Below, piece by piece: positions 17,285-27,800 of a stretch of DNA of 64,000 nt. The position numbers and the translations under genes are program-made. The notes under the pieces were generated by a model, which was not told where the DNA came from, ran no database searches, and saw nothing but the letters and a program-made list of their open reading frames with translations. The stretch lies in the NCBI RefSeq assembly GCF_001404515.1, contig NZ_CXWE01000001.1, forward strand, positions 868,001 through 932,000, written 5' to 3'. Source of the DNA: Roseibium album. GTDB lineage: Bacteria; Pseudomonadota; Alphaproteobacteria; Rhizobiales; Stappiaceae. Each line of letters opens with the position of its first letter. The first letter of the stretch is position 1.

Positions 17285-18265
17285 ATGTCTGGAAACTGTG
17301 AGGAAAGTCCGAAGCCTGTTTCAACGGAGCGCGTGTCATCCGATGGCGGTGCCAATCCGGTTCACGGGACAGTCGTTCTGAAACCCGCGAAATTGGCCTG
17401 GATCTTCGGCATGACAGCCGTCGCTCTGATCGGCGGGCCGCTGACATTCTCCTGGGCTGCATTTGGTGTCTTTGTCGCGCTGACCGCTCTCACTATTTGC
17501 GGCGGGCATTCGGTGGGTATGCACCGGCTGTTGATCCACCGGTCCTTCAAAACGTTGCCGTGGATTGAAAAGTTTCTTGTTTATCTAGGCGTTCTGGTCG
17601 GCATGGCCGGCCCCTTCGGAATGATCCGCCTGCATGACTTCCGTGACTGGGGGCAGCGTCAGGTCGACTGCCATGACTTCTTCGCGCACCGTGCAGGCTT
17701 CTGGAAAGACGCTTACTGGCAGCTGTGCTGCGGTATTGATCTGAAGCAGGAGCCGCGTTTTGAGATTGAGCCGGAAATTGCCGAAGATCCGTTTTATCGG
17801 CAGGTTGAAAAGTTCTGGATGGCACAGCAACTTGTTATCGCCGTACCGCTTTATCTCCTGGGCGGTCTGCCGTTTGTTGTCTGGGGCATTTGCTGGAGGG
17901 TTTCCGTGTCGCTGATCGGTCACTGGCTCGTCGGCTACTATGCGCATCAGCCGAAGGATCATCTGCTTTTTGTCAAAGGCGCCTGCGTTCAGGGCTACAA
18001 TCTGCCACACTTTGGCGTCGTGACATTCGGTGAAGCCTTTCACGAAAATCATCATGCCTTTCCGGCGTCAGCCAAACTCGGTTTCCTGCCGGGCCAAACT
18101 GACATAGGCTGGTGGCTGGTTACTGGTCTGGAGAGACTCGGGCTCGCGTGGGACGTGAATACGCCGGAGACGCTTGAAGCGCGAACTGGATTGACCGTCA
18201 ATCGAGAAAACCGTGGCAACTTTGTGAGGGAGCCTGGCTGGCTGCATTCACTGCCGGAAGGATAA
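17285..18265 (+). CDS. membrane fatty acid desaturase-like protein with altered second His box
   Basis: Protein of 326 aa with four or more membrane helices. The first His box is GGHSVGMHRLLIHRSF near residue 75, and the third is HENHHAFP near 255. At the place of the second box, where acyl-CoA desaturases have HxxHH, the sequence reads LHDFRDWGQRQVDCHD, so two expected histidines are absent. It may still bind a di-iron site using other residues, or act as a hydroxylase or a non-canonical desaturase. ATG 17285 has a strong AGGAGAGG site. It is divergent from the ArsR gene with two operators between, so it is probably under its control. Confidence 0.78.
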   Translation: MSGNCEESPKPVSTERVSSDGGANPVHGTVVLKPAKLAWIFGMTAVALIGGPLTFSWAAFGVFVALTALTICGGHSVGMHRLLIHRSFKTLPWIEKFLVYLGVLVGMAGPFGMIRLHDFRDWGQRQVDCHDFFAHRAGFWKDAYWQLCCGIDLKQEPRFEIEPEIAEDPFYRQVEKFWMAQQLVIAVPLYLLGGLPFVVWGICWRVSVSLIGHWLVGYYAHQPKDHLLFVKGACVQGYNLPHFGVVTFGEAFHENHHAFPASAKLGFLPGQTDIGWWLVTGLERLGLAWDVNTPETLEARTGLTVNRENRGNFVREPGWLHSLPEG

Positions 18266-18305
18266 CTGGATGTTGTCTTGTTTTGTCTTCTGACGGGTCA
18301 GTTGA

Positions 18306-18794
18306 TCAATCCGCGGAAACGATCTCGAACTCAAATCTGCCGGCCGGCACATCACCGAAATAGACCTCAAGGAGACAATCACCAATCGGGTCGCCTTCGG
18401 AAACGCACCAGTAGTTCTCCACCCATCCGTCGACGACCGGCAGATATTCATCGGTGATAGCCGTGGTACGGTCTTCGGAGATTTGCGAGGTACTGTACTT
18501 GTCATCTTCGCCGGACCAATATTCAGGCTGCTCCGGTAGTTTGAGTATTTCCCTGGTAAAGACGAGTTTTTCGTCGCCCGAGATCTTGATGCGCCAGCCG
18601 AAGCAGGCCCTGTCAGGCAAGAGAGGAACCACGTCCGAAGGCAGGTAGACCGGGTCATAGTTGCCATCGGAGAGACCGACAACGAACTCCGTCTTTTCAA
18701 TCTCGAACGCCCTTGCGCCGGTTGCCAGAAAAGCGAAGGCGGAAACGATCAGAAAAAGTCTTCTCGGAATTGTGCCGATCATTCGTAACCACAT
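18306..18794 (-). CDS. secreted hypothetical protein
   Basis: Protein of 162 aa with a clear signal peptide (RRLFLIVSAFAFLATGARA). The mature part is acidic, with three Cys and many aromatic and beta-prone segments (FGWRIKISGDEKLVFTREI; GRFEFEIV), suggesting an Ig-like beta-sandwich in the periplasm. No family recognised. It is convergent with the desaturase gene. The 254 bases upstream, up to the chemoreceptor gene, show no other gene. Confidence 0.65.
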   Translation of the reverse strand: MWLRMIGTIPRRLFLIVSAFAFLATGARAFEIEKTEFVVGLSDGNYDPVYLPSDVVPLLPDRACFGWRIKISGDEKLVFTREILKLPEQPEYWSGEDDKYSTSQISEDRTTAITDEYLPVVDGWVENYWCVSEGDPIGDCLLEVYFGDVPAGRFEFEIVSAD

Positions 18795-19048
18795 CCTTTG
18801 ATCGAATATAGAACTGGCAAGGCTGCCATTGTTTCCGGGTGATTTCGCATGTCAACACGTATCGGTAGCAAGAGGTTTCAGCTATTTCACATGAAATGGA
18901 TTGCAGCCGCGGTGTGCCCGTTTGGAGTTTGGGGGTGGCAGGGAAGGGCAACCGGCCGCCAGACCTTTGCTCAATCATCTGGACAATGCTGTCGGTAGCG
19001 ATAGCAGTCTCACGCATTCCGGTCGGCTGCACCTGATAACAGATTGCC

Positions 19049-21031
19049 TCATATCCTTGTCAGTCCGACCTTGTCCATTTCGGTCCACACGACCATGTGC
19101 GAGACCCAGCCTTCACCCGGGACATTGATCTCGACATTTCCTTTCAGCTCTCTTCCCGGATCGCTGATGCGGCAGCCCTTGTCGGAAAGATCCAGAAGCA
19201 CTGCGTCAAAGTCACCAGTTTCGTCTGTTGCCTCGATGGTTTCGTTGACATCGGTGCGCGGTGCCGAGCGGCGCTCCGTTTCGTCGAGTGACGACTGGAT
19301 GATGGCAGGGATCTCCTCGCGCATGTCCTGCGCAGCCAGGGCCATGGAACTCGTTTTCTCGCTCATGGTGTTGGCGATTGACAGGGTTTCCTGCGCGATC
19401 CGGGAGACCTCCGACATGCCCTCCGTGATGCCGCCGACCGCCTGGCCGGATTCGTTGACGATCTGGCCGAAATTCTCGGTGGTCACACGTTGCTCTTCGG
19501 TGGCGGAGGCAACGGACGCCGCCATTTCGCTCAGGCGGCCGATGCTCTCGATAATCTGGTCGATTGAGGAAACGGCCGCGCCTGTCTTGCTCTGAATGGT
19601 GACGACTTGTTCGGAAATCTGTTCTGTGGACCGGTTGGTCTGTTCGGCCAGTTCCTTGACTTCCGCGGCGACAACGGCAAATCCCCGGCCTGCATCGCCC
19701 GCACGAGCTGCTTCGATCGTGGCATTCAGCGCGAGAAGGTTCGTCTTTTCGGCAATGTCGCTGATGACGGACACGAACTGCCCAATATTCTCCGCAGCCG
19801 TCGCGAGCTCGCCGATCGTTTCGTGTGAGGACGAAGACAGCGTGACAGCTTCTGTTGTCAGTTCGTTGGTTTTTTCCGTCTTTTCGGCAACTTCGCTGAT
19901 CGCGGAAAGCAAACCTTCGGAAAGCTCGCCGGCCTCGATCGAGCGCTGATGGGTTTCCTTCGCCTGGGAAAGCAGACCGTCAATCCTGCTGCTTGCCCGT
20001 TCCAGCGCCGACCGCATTCCGTTGGACTGAACCTCGACCTCATCGGCGCTGTTGGCGATTGTCGAGATGCCCTGGTCGGTCTTGTCACGAACTTCGGTCG
20101 CCATGAGCGATAGCGTTTCCCGCCGCTGGCGGATGTTCTCGCGTTCCGATTCCTTGCGGTCGGTCTCGAGCTTTCGCATCAGGATCAGCTTGTCCTTGAA
20201 TGTTTCGAAGGCCTCCGCGAGGTCGGCGATCTCGTCATTGCCCTTGACTGCAACCGTGGCTGAAAGGTCATTGTCGGCAAGCTGATGGAGCGCACCTGAG
20301 ACACGGCGCAGCGGGCGCGTGACGGTCAGCCGGGCGAGTGCCGCGGATATGAGAATTCCAAGCAACGTGGAAACAATCGCGACAACGATCAGGATGCGAA
20401 CGGTTTCTTTCTCGTGTTGTTCGGCCGCCATCGTTGCCTCGAGGGTGAAGGTCTCGATTTCATGCAGCAGGGCGACCAGTTCATTGTTGAGATTTGCCTC
20501 TTCCTGCTCGACCTCGTGCAGGAGATCAAGCGCCTTTTCGGTTTCGTTGCTGTCGGCATATGCGATAATCTGTTCGGCATGAAGATCGTAGCTTTTGTGC
20601 TCGACTTCGATCTTTTTCAATGCGTCCAGGACATGTTGAATTTCGTCAAGCGTTTTTTGATCGTAGGCGTGTTTCAGGGCTTCTTCGGCAATTCGTTCGC
20701 CTTCCAGAATTTCTTCGTCGACAAGCGCAGCGTATTCCTTGAACTTTTTTTGCGCCGCTTTGCGTTGCAGTTCCAGGTCACCGGCAGCGAGCCCGTTGAG
20801 ACGCAGGATCCGTTCAAAGAGGACAGATTGTTCAAGCTGGTGTGAGGTGATCCGGCTCAGCACTTCGGTCAACGGAATGTCGGATTCCGCGATGGTCTCA
20901 AGTTCCTTGCCGATCTTGTTGAGCTGCGTGACACTGAATACGGATTGCGCAACGATTACCAGACTGAGAACGAGAACTATCGTAAGTACCTTTGCGGCAA
21001 CTGAAAATCGAATGCCGTTGCGTACAACCAT
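19049..21031 (-). CDS. methyl-accepting chemotaxis protein with C-terminal PilZ-like domain
   Basis: Protein of 660 aa. TM1 is at residues 8-33 and a helical periplasmic sensor follows (about 34-210). TM2 lies near 212-235, then a HAMP domain (LTVTRPLRRVSGAL). The signalling coiled coil carries the highly conserved hairpin EKTNLLALNATIEAARAGD. After residue about 590 a PilZ-like segment follows (ERRSAPR, LLDLSDKGCRI, ending VGLTRI) instead of a CheB/CheR tether. This suggests that chemotaxis signalling is modulated by cyclic di-GMP, or that the receptor is located by it. No che genes lie nearby. ATG 21031 has GGAG nearby upstream. Confidence 0.92.
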   Translation of the reverse strand: MVVRNGIRFSVAAKVLTIVLVLSLVIVAQSVFSVTQLNKIGKELETIAESDIPLTEVLSRITSHQLEQSVLFERILRLNGLAAGDLELQRKAAQKKFKEYAALVDEEILEGERIAEEALKHAYDQKTLDEIQHVLDALKKIEVEHKSYDLHAEQIIAYADSNETEKALDLLHEVEQEEANLNNELVALLHEIETFTLEATMAAEQHEKETVRILIVVAIVSTLLGILISAALARLTVTRPLRRVSGALHQLADNDLSATVAVKGNDEIADLAEAFETFKDKLILMRKLETDRKESERENIRQRRETLSLMATEVRDKTDQGISTIANSADEVEVQSNGMRSALERASSRIDGLLSQAKETHQRSIEAGELSEGLLSAISEVAEKTEKTNELTTEAVTLSSSSHETIGELATAAENIGQFVSVISDIAEKTNLLALNATIEAARAGDAGRGFAVVAAEVKELAEQTNRSTEQISEQVVTIQSKTGAAVSSIDQIIESIGRLSEMAASVASATEEQRVTTENFGQIVNESGQAVGGITEGMSEVSRIAQETLSIANTMSEKTSSMALAAQDMREEIPAIIQSSLDETERRSAPRTDVNETIEATDETGDFDAVLLDLSDKGCRISDPGRELKGNVEINVPGEGWVSHMVVWTEMDKVGLTRI

Positions 21032-21567
21032 CTCAACGCTCCACGAGATTTAAACTCTGGGTAGTGTTGAATGTATGCGTAAATAAAAAATTACGGTTTT
21101 TCCGAAAATCACCAGCGCAGTTTTTGATGCGTAAGGAAATTGAATTTTGTATATTTTAAAACGACTTAATTCAGTTGAAGCTAAGTTGTATTGACAGTAT
21201 AAAATTGTTCACATTTATGATTGTTACCACAACCAGTGCGTATATTTACTGGGTGTTGTTTTTAGTCGAAGCGAGGTTGTCCGGTGCAGACGGCGCTTTG
21301 GATGTCCGGAGCGCGATTGAGATTTGCGGAAGAAGTCGACCCGGACGCACTGCGCCGCCGTGTCTTGATACGGATGTCGCAAGCATTCGCTGGGCTGCCT
21401 CATTGAACACCTGAGAGACGATTGTTGTTCGTCATGGAGTGCGCGCATGGGGCCGGCTGGTTTCCAGCTGCATTCTCCCCATTGCCCCCGGCGCTCATTT
21501 CCCCTAAAAGACGCGGCAGAATTCCAGAGATTCCCGTCAGTTTTCGAAAGTGGAGAAGCGGAGCCCC
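21032..21567. other. intergenic region between the chemoreceptor and ettA
   Basis: No gene seen in 536 bases. Bases 21050-21260 are AT-rich and should hold the chemoreceptor promoter on the minus strand; 21270-21560 are GC-richer and should hold the ettA promoter. Short open frames here have no ribosome sites and no recognisable products. Confidence 0.5.
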
Positions 21568-23217
<1,650 letters not shown>

Positions 23218-23242
23218 GCGGCAAATAGACGAAGTGACGAAA

Positions 23243-23268
23243 GGCGGCCATGCGGGCCGCCTTTTTTG
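23243..23268 (+). terminator. Rho-independent terminator of ettA
   Basis: GGCGGCC (23243-23249) pairs with GGCCGCC (23255-23261) around a five-base loop, followed by six T. It lies 25 bases after the ettA stop. Confidence 0.92.
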
Positions 23269-23399
23269 TTTGCCTGCCGTCTCTTTACGAAGAATGCCTT
23301 CCGGTTGCATTCTGTACCGGTTTCCCCGGGCAGTGCGTTCTTGTTCTGCATCCGGGCCCATTGGCGATTGATGGAAGAGTTCAGGGATTGCTTCAAGTT

Positions 23400-25490
23400 A
23401 TGCCGACGCTTCAGCTGATAGCGCGTTCGCTAACCGGCCTCGGTCGCTACGACCCCGGCGCGTTGCGACTGATGCGCGGCATAGACATGACCTTGACGAT
23501 CGTTGCCGCTTCGCTGTTGGCGATGCAACTGGCTCGTCCCTTTCAGTCTCCCGTCTCCGGTTTTGATCTTGCCGTGCTCGCGGCCGGAGCGGGAGCCGGC
23601 ATACTCGTGTTCACACCCGTATCGACCAGAAGGCAGGAAACATCTGACATTTTCTGGCTCGGCGTCATATTGACAGTAAGTTTTGCAATCGGTGCCGTGA
23701 TCATCACGTTGTTTCAGGAAACGGCCATCCCGGTTCTTCAGGTTCTTTGGATTGGCGTGATCGCGGTCGGCTTCGGCATGGATGGGCTTGGGCCGTTCTG
23801 GCTCAGGGCAGGGCGGATGCTGGCAATTTTCTGGATCTTTGTCGTCGTTGCCAGCCAACCCGTCGCACCCGGTATCTGGCTACCAGCCATGGGCGCATTG
23901 GGAACTGCAGTCGCATTTTTCTTCCGCATCTGCCTGTGGCGGCCGTCGCCGACGAAAACCTTGATGCGTGTGGAAAAGACCAATCGGAAGGTCATTGCAG
24001 AGTATCTTCAACTTGCAGCTCTGGGCAGCCTGAACAGTGCCGGTTTGCGCAAGAAGAACCTCGCGCGGCTTGCCGTTCTTCGGACCGAGCTGGAAACCTG
24101 CATCCAGTTGATCGGTCCCAAAAACGATTTGAGGGCTTTGTCGCCGGAAGCCGCTGCCATGATGCAGCTCGCACTGGAAGTTGTCAGGGAAGCAGTCTCG
24201 GCCCTTTCGGATCAATGCCGTGCCCAGTTGACTGAAGGGACATCCTACCGGGACACCGTTCGGGACTTGATGGGCACCCTTGAGACAGGGGAACAGGTTA
24301 CGGCAAAACCGGGCCTGGACAACGTTTGGTCCCGTTCGCTTGCGGATGTTTCAACCGATGATCAGTTCCATCTTCTTCGCATCGTGCAAGCGTTTCAAAG
24401 ACTGTGGCAGTTGTCCCGGTCGACCGAAAACATACGACCTGGACCGAATGCTGCCGGCAGTTCGGTGCAGTCGCGATGGTGGCGAAAAATTTCGTGGGAA
24501 TTGGCGCTTCAAGCCAGTGCCGCCGCCGCGACCTGTTATGGATTGGGTGTCTATTTCAACCTGAGTCACGTCTATTGGATCACGGTCACGGTCGTCGTCG
24601 TCATGTGTGCCAGTCTTGGGGCGACCGTCAAAAAAACGGTTTCTCGGACTGTGGGGACCGCAATTGGTGTGTCAATTGCCTTGGCCGTGGAGCCCGTTCT
24701 CGCGCAGTTTCCGGAAATCCGGCTGGTGCTGATCATCCTGTTGCTGCCACCGATTGTTGTCTTTCTGGAACGGAATTACGGCATTGCATCCGGAATCATA
24801 AGCTTTGTCGTGTTGATTGGACTTCAGGCGCTCACGGGAATGCCGGTCGCGCAGTTCTGGCCACGCCTTTACGACACGCTGATCGGAGCCGCCGCAGGCC
24901 TGGCCGCGGCCAGGCTGCTGTTGCCGCGGAAAAGCGCTGAAAACGTTCACGCACTGGCAGTCGACTATATCACCGCCTGTTACAAATACCTGAAAGTGGA
25001 GAATCGGACCGAAGCGGAGCAAAAGAAGGAATATGCCAAACTGAAGTCAGCGGCGAACAACCTGGTATCTGCCGCGCAGGACTATCGCGTGGAACAATCG
25101 CCCTGGGCTTCCTTCGCGAATTCCTCCGATGAGCTTGATATCATGGTTCTGGTTCTTGCCGATTATGTTGTTCTCTATCGCCAGTCGCGGATGACCGTCG
25201 TGGCCGAGACCGCAAAGTACGACTTCGAGCCACCGCTCTCGCCGATCATCGCCAAAATGGACAAGCGGATGCATGATGAATTCGAGGCAGTTCTGGACGG
25301 CAGGGAGAAACAGACCGTTCCCGGTCTGGTTGAAGAATGGAAGTCCATGATACCAGTAGCCGGCGGGAGAGGAGAACAACTCATGACCGACTGGGTTGCG
25401 ATGCTCTATTACGTGCGGAAGCTCACTACCTGCCTGGATGGCTTGAGGCGGGATCCCAAGTGGGCCGCAGCCCTGGCGCTGGACCGGTGA
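23400..25490 (+). CDS. FUSC-family membrane protein, copy 1
   Basis: Protein of 696 aa. Two hydrophobic bundles (about residues 25-175 and 375-525) are separated and followed by long soluble helical parts, the layout of the fusaric acid resistance / aromatic acid exporter superfamily (FUSC). LERNYGIASGIISFVVLIGLQ and the RLYDTLIGAAAGLAAARLLLP helix are typical of the second bundle. It probably exports small aromatic or amphipathic compounds, but no substrate can be named and no membrane-fusion partner gene is adjacent. I chose ATG 23400 because it aligns with its tandem paralogue; the longer frame from 23250 runs into the ettA terminator. Confidence 0.82.
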   Translation: MPTLQLIARSLTGLGRYDPGALRLMRGIDMTLTIVAASLLAMQLARPFQSPVSGFDLAVLAAGAGAGILVFTPVSTRRQETSDIFWLGVILTVSFAIGAVIITLFQETAIPVLQVLWIGVIAVGFGMDGLGPFWLRAGRMLAIFWIFVVVASQPVAPGIWLPAMGALGTAVAFFFRICLWRPSPTKTLMRVEKTNRKVIAEYLQLAALGSLNSAGLRKKNLARLAVLRTELETCIQLIGPKNDLRALSPEAAAMMQLALEVVREAVSALSDQCRAQLTEGTSYRDTVRDLMGTLETGEQVTAKPGLDNVWSRSLADVSTDDQFHLLRIVQAFQRLWQLSRSTENIRPGPNAAGSSVQSRWWRKISWELALQASAAAATCYGLGVYFNLSHVYWITVTVVVVMCASLGATVKKTVSRTVGTAIGVSIALAVEPVLAQFPEIRLVLIILLLPPIVVFLERNYGIASGIISFVVLIGLQALTGMPVAQFWPRLYDTLIGAAAGLAAARLLLPRKSAENVHALAVDYITACYKYLKVENRTEAEQKKEYAKLKSAANNLVSAAQDYRVEQSPWASFANSSDELDIMVLVLADYVVLYRQSRMTVVAETAKYDFEPPLSPIIAKMDKRMHDEFEAVLDGREKQTVPGLVEEWKSMIPVAGGRGEQLMTDWVAMLYYVRKLTTCLDGLRRDPKWAAALALDR

Positions 25491-25571
25491 ATTCGGCCCG
25501 GGCCAACCTTGGTACAAATCAAATTCTCCAATAGGGTCAGGATATTGGCTTCCGGGATTCAAGTTCTACCG

Positions 25572-27608
25572 ATGCTTCAGCCGATCTTTCGAACGATGAA
25601 CCGTTTTGTCCGGTATGACCCCGGTGCATTGCGCCTGGTGCGCGGGGCGCATCTGATGATCACGGTTGTTACGGCAGGTTTGCTGGCCAACCAGCTAGGG
25701 CCTTTCGCCAATGGTGTTCCGGGTTTTACGCTTTCTGTTCTGGCGGCTGCCGCCGGCGCGCATTGTCTTTTGTTCACGCCGATTTCGACCCGCAGGCAGG
25801 AGGCCAGCAACCTTTTTTGGCTTGGGCTGATCATGACAGGCCTGGCAGTCGTGGGAATGGTGTCCGAACTGATCGCGGGCGAGAACACGCAGGTCGTGCT
25901 TCAGGCCATGTGGATTGGCTTCATTGCCATCGGATTCGGTCTTGAAGGCTTTGGGCCGTTCTGGTTGCGGACGGGGCGCATGGTGTCGATTTACTGGCTG
26001 TTCGTGATCATGTCGAGCGGTTCGGGGTCGCCGGGATTCTGGTTGCCGGCCATGACGGTTTTTGGCGCCGTACTGGCCTTCGTGATCCGCATCGGCTTCT
26101 GGAGGCCGTCACCCGAAAAGACGTATCGCAGGGTCGAAAGGGCAAATCGGCAGGCAATGGCTGATTACCTGAAGCTTGCAGCAAACGGACAGCTTTCGAT
26201 CGACAGGCGCCGCCGGCTGAACCTCTCCGACATCGCAAGTCTGCGTTCGGAGCTGGAAACGAGCATCGACCTGGCAGAACCCGGATCGGCTATCCGAGGA
26301 CTGTCGCTAGAATCGGCGGCGATGATGCAGCTTGCACTGGAAGTCGTGCGCGATGCGACGGCTGCGCTCTCGCCTGAATGCCGGGCGGAATTGATCACGA
26401 ACGCCACTTATCAGCAAGTGGTTGGTCAGGTTCAGGAGAAGGTAGTGAGGTCCGACAGTCCGTCCGGCGAAACACCCTTTGACGTTGCCTGGGCGGAACT
26501 TGCAGTCGGTTTTCAAAAGGGTGACAAGTTTCAGCTGTTGAGAATTGCGCAGGCTTTCGAGCGGATCTGGAAACTGGCAGAAGGGACAGCGCAACTGAGA
26601 GCAGACGACGACACCAGGCTGGAGGTCAAGTCGGGAAACTGGTGGCAGCTGATTTCCTGGCGACTTGCGGTTCAGGCAGGTGTCGCTGCCAGTGTCGGAT
26701 ACGGCATAGGTATCTATTTCAACCTGAGTCACGCCTACTGGGTCACCATCACGGTTATCGTTGTTCTTTGCGGCAGCCTTGGCGCAACAATGAAAAAGAC
26801 CGTGCAGCGCACGCTGGGCACCGCGGTCGGATTCGTGTGTGCAATTCTTCTGGAGCCGGTGCTGGCAGGCTATCCCGAACTTCGGGTTGCCCTGATCGTG
26901 CTGCTGTTGCCTCCGGTAATAGTTCTGTTTGAACGCAACTATGGGATCGCTGCAGGGATCATCAGCTTCCTCGTGCTGATCGGGCTCCAGACGCTGACCG
27001 GGTTGCCCACTGCGGAATTCTGGTCCCGTCTTTACGACACACTGATTGGTGCGGCTGTAGGGCTGGCCGCGGCCTGGCTGCTCTTCCCGAACAGAAGCGG
27101 TGATAGTGTCGAGCGGTTGGAGGTCTCTTATCTGAACGCCTGCTCGGAATACCTCAAGACGGATAGCGGGCCGAATGATCCCGGCTACACCAGGTTGAAG
27201 GCCACTGCCCACCAAGTGCTCGCAACTGCCAGAACCTATCGAACGGAACGCGCTCCCTGGTCGTCCTTCACCAGGTCCTCAAGCAAACTGGATACGCTTG
27301 TTGTCTTGTTGGCGGACTATATCGCGCTGTATCGCCAGGCGAGAGCCAACGTCCTGGCCGACTCTGACAAATACGCTAGCGTCAAAACGCTCGTCGCCAC
27401 AATGGACAAGCGTATTCACGATGAAATCGGCGCCGTTCAGGACGGAAAAGGCAAGCAGGCCATGCCGGGTCTGGCTGAAGAGTGGAAGGCCGCGATGCCG
27501 GCAACCGCCGAGGACGATGATCGTTTCATGACGGACTGGGTTGCGATGCTCTACCACGCCAGAAAGGTCATCCGCTGCCTTGACGGGTTCCGGGAGGAGG
27601 TCGCCTGA
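25572..27608 (+). CDS. FUSC-family membrane protein, copy 2
   Basis: Protein of 678 aa, a close paralogue of the preceding gene along its full length (shared RYDPGALRL, TRRQE, GPFWLR, RPSP.KT, GIYFNLSH.YW, LERNYGIA/FERNYGIA). The pair is a tandem duplication; similarity also extends a little upstream of the start, where copy 1 uses an ATG that copy 2 lacks and copy 2 uses an ATG six bases further in. Same two-bundle FUSC architecture. The gap of 81 bases and lack of a terminator suggest one transcript. Possibly the two proteins form a hetero-oligomer; that is inference. Confidence 0.82.
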   Translation: MLQPIFRTMNRFVRYDPGALRLVRGAHLMITVVTAGLLANQLGPFANGVPGFTLSVLAAAAGAHCLLFTPISTRRQEASNLFWLGLIMTGLAVVGMVSELIAGENTQVVLQAMWIGFIAIGFGLEGFGPFWLRTGRMVSIYWLFVIMSSGSGSPGFWLPAMTVFGAVLAFVIRIGFWRPSPEKTYRRVERANRQAMADYLKLAANGQLSIDRRRRLNLSDIASLRSELETSIDLAEPGSAIRGLSLESAAMMQLALEVVRDATAALSPECRAELITNATYQQVVGQVQEKVVRSDSPSGETPFDVAWAELAVGFQKGDKFQLLRIAQAFERIWKLAEGTAQLRADDDTRLEVKSGNWWQLISWRLAVQAGVAASVGYGIGIYFNLSHAYWVTITVIVVLCGSLGATMKKTVQRTLGTAVGFVCAILLEPVLAGYPELRVALIVLLLPPVIVLFERNYGIAAGIISFLVLIGLQTLTGLPTAEFWSRLYDTLIGAAVGLAAAWLLFPNRSGDSVERLEVSYLNACSEYLKTDSGPNDPGYTRLKATAHQVLATARTYRTERAPWSSFTRSSSKLDTLVVLLADYIALYRQARANVLADSDKYASVKTLVATMDKRIHDEIGAVQDGKGKQAMPGLAEEWKAAMPATAEDDDRFMTDWVAMLYHARKVIRCLDGFREEVA

Positions 27609-27617
27609 TATCCGAAT

Positions 27618-27633
27618 TGCAGAATGTTCTGCA
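27618..27633. promoter_or_regulatory. 16-base near-perfect palindrome after the FUSC genes
   Basis: TGCAGAA and TTCTGCA flank a TG centre, ten bases after the second FUSC stop. No T run follows, so it is less likely a terminator than a protein-binding site for the next gene (start 27801). Confidence 0.35.
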
Positions 27634-27800
27634 GCTGAAATTGGAGCCATACCTTTCACTTAATTAATCTGACCGCCATTGTCCGGCTGCAATCTGGAAG
27701 GCAGACTGTCTTCAGTGTAACAATCAGAACGGGATGCTCGCGTGAAAGTGACTTGTCAGCGACCGGGCCTCCCTCTTGCCCGGGAGGAGGATTTTTAAGA

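Noticed and set aside
23250-23399. Longer N-terminus of FUSC copy 1
   Set aside because: It overlaps the ettA terminator and does not align with the paralogue, whose start corresponds to ATG 23400.
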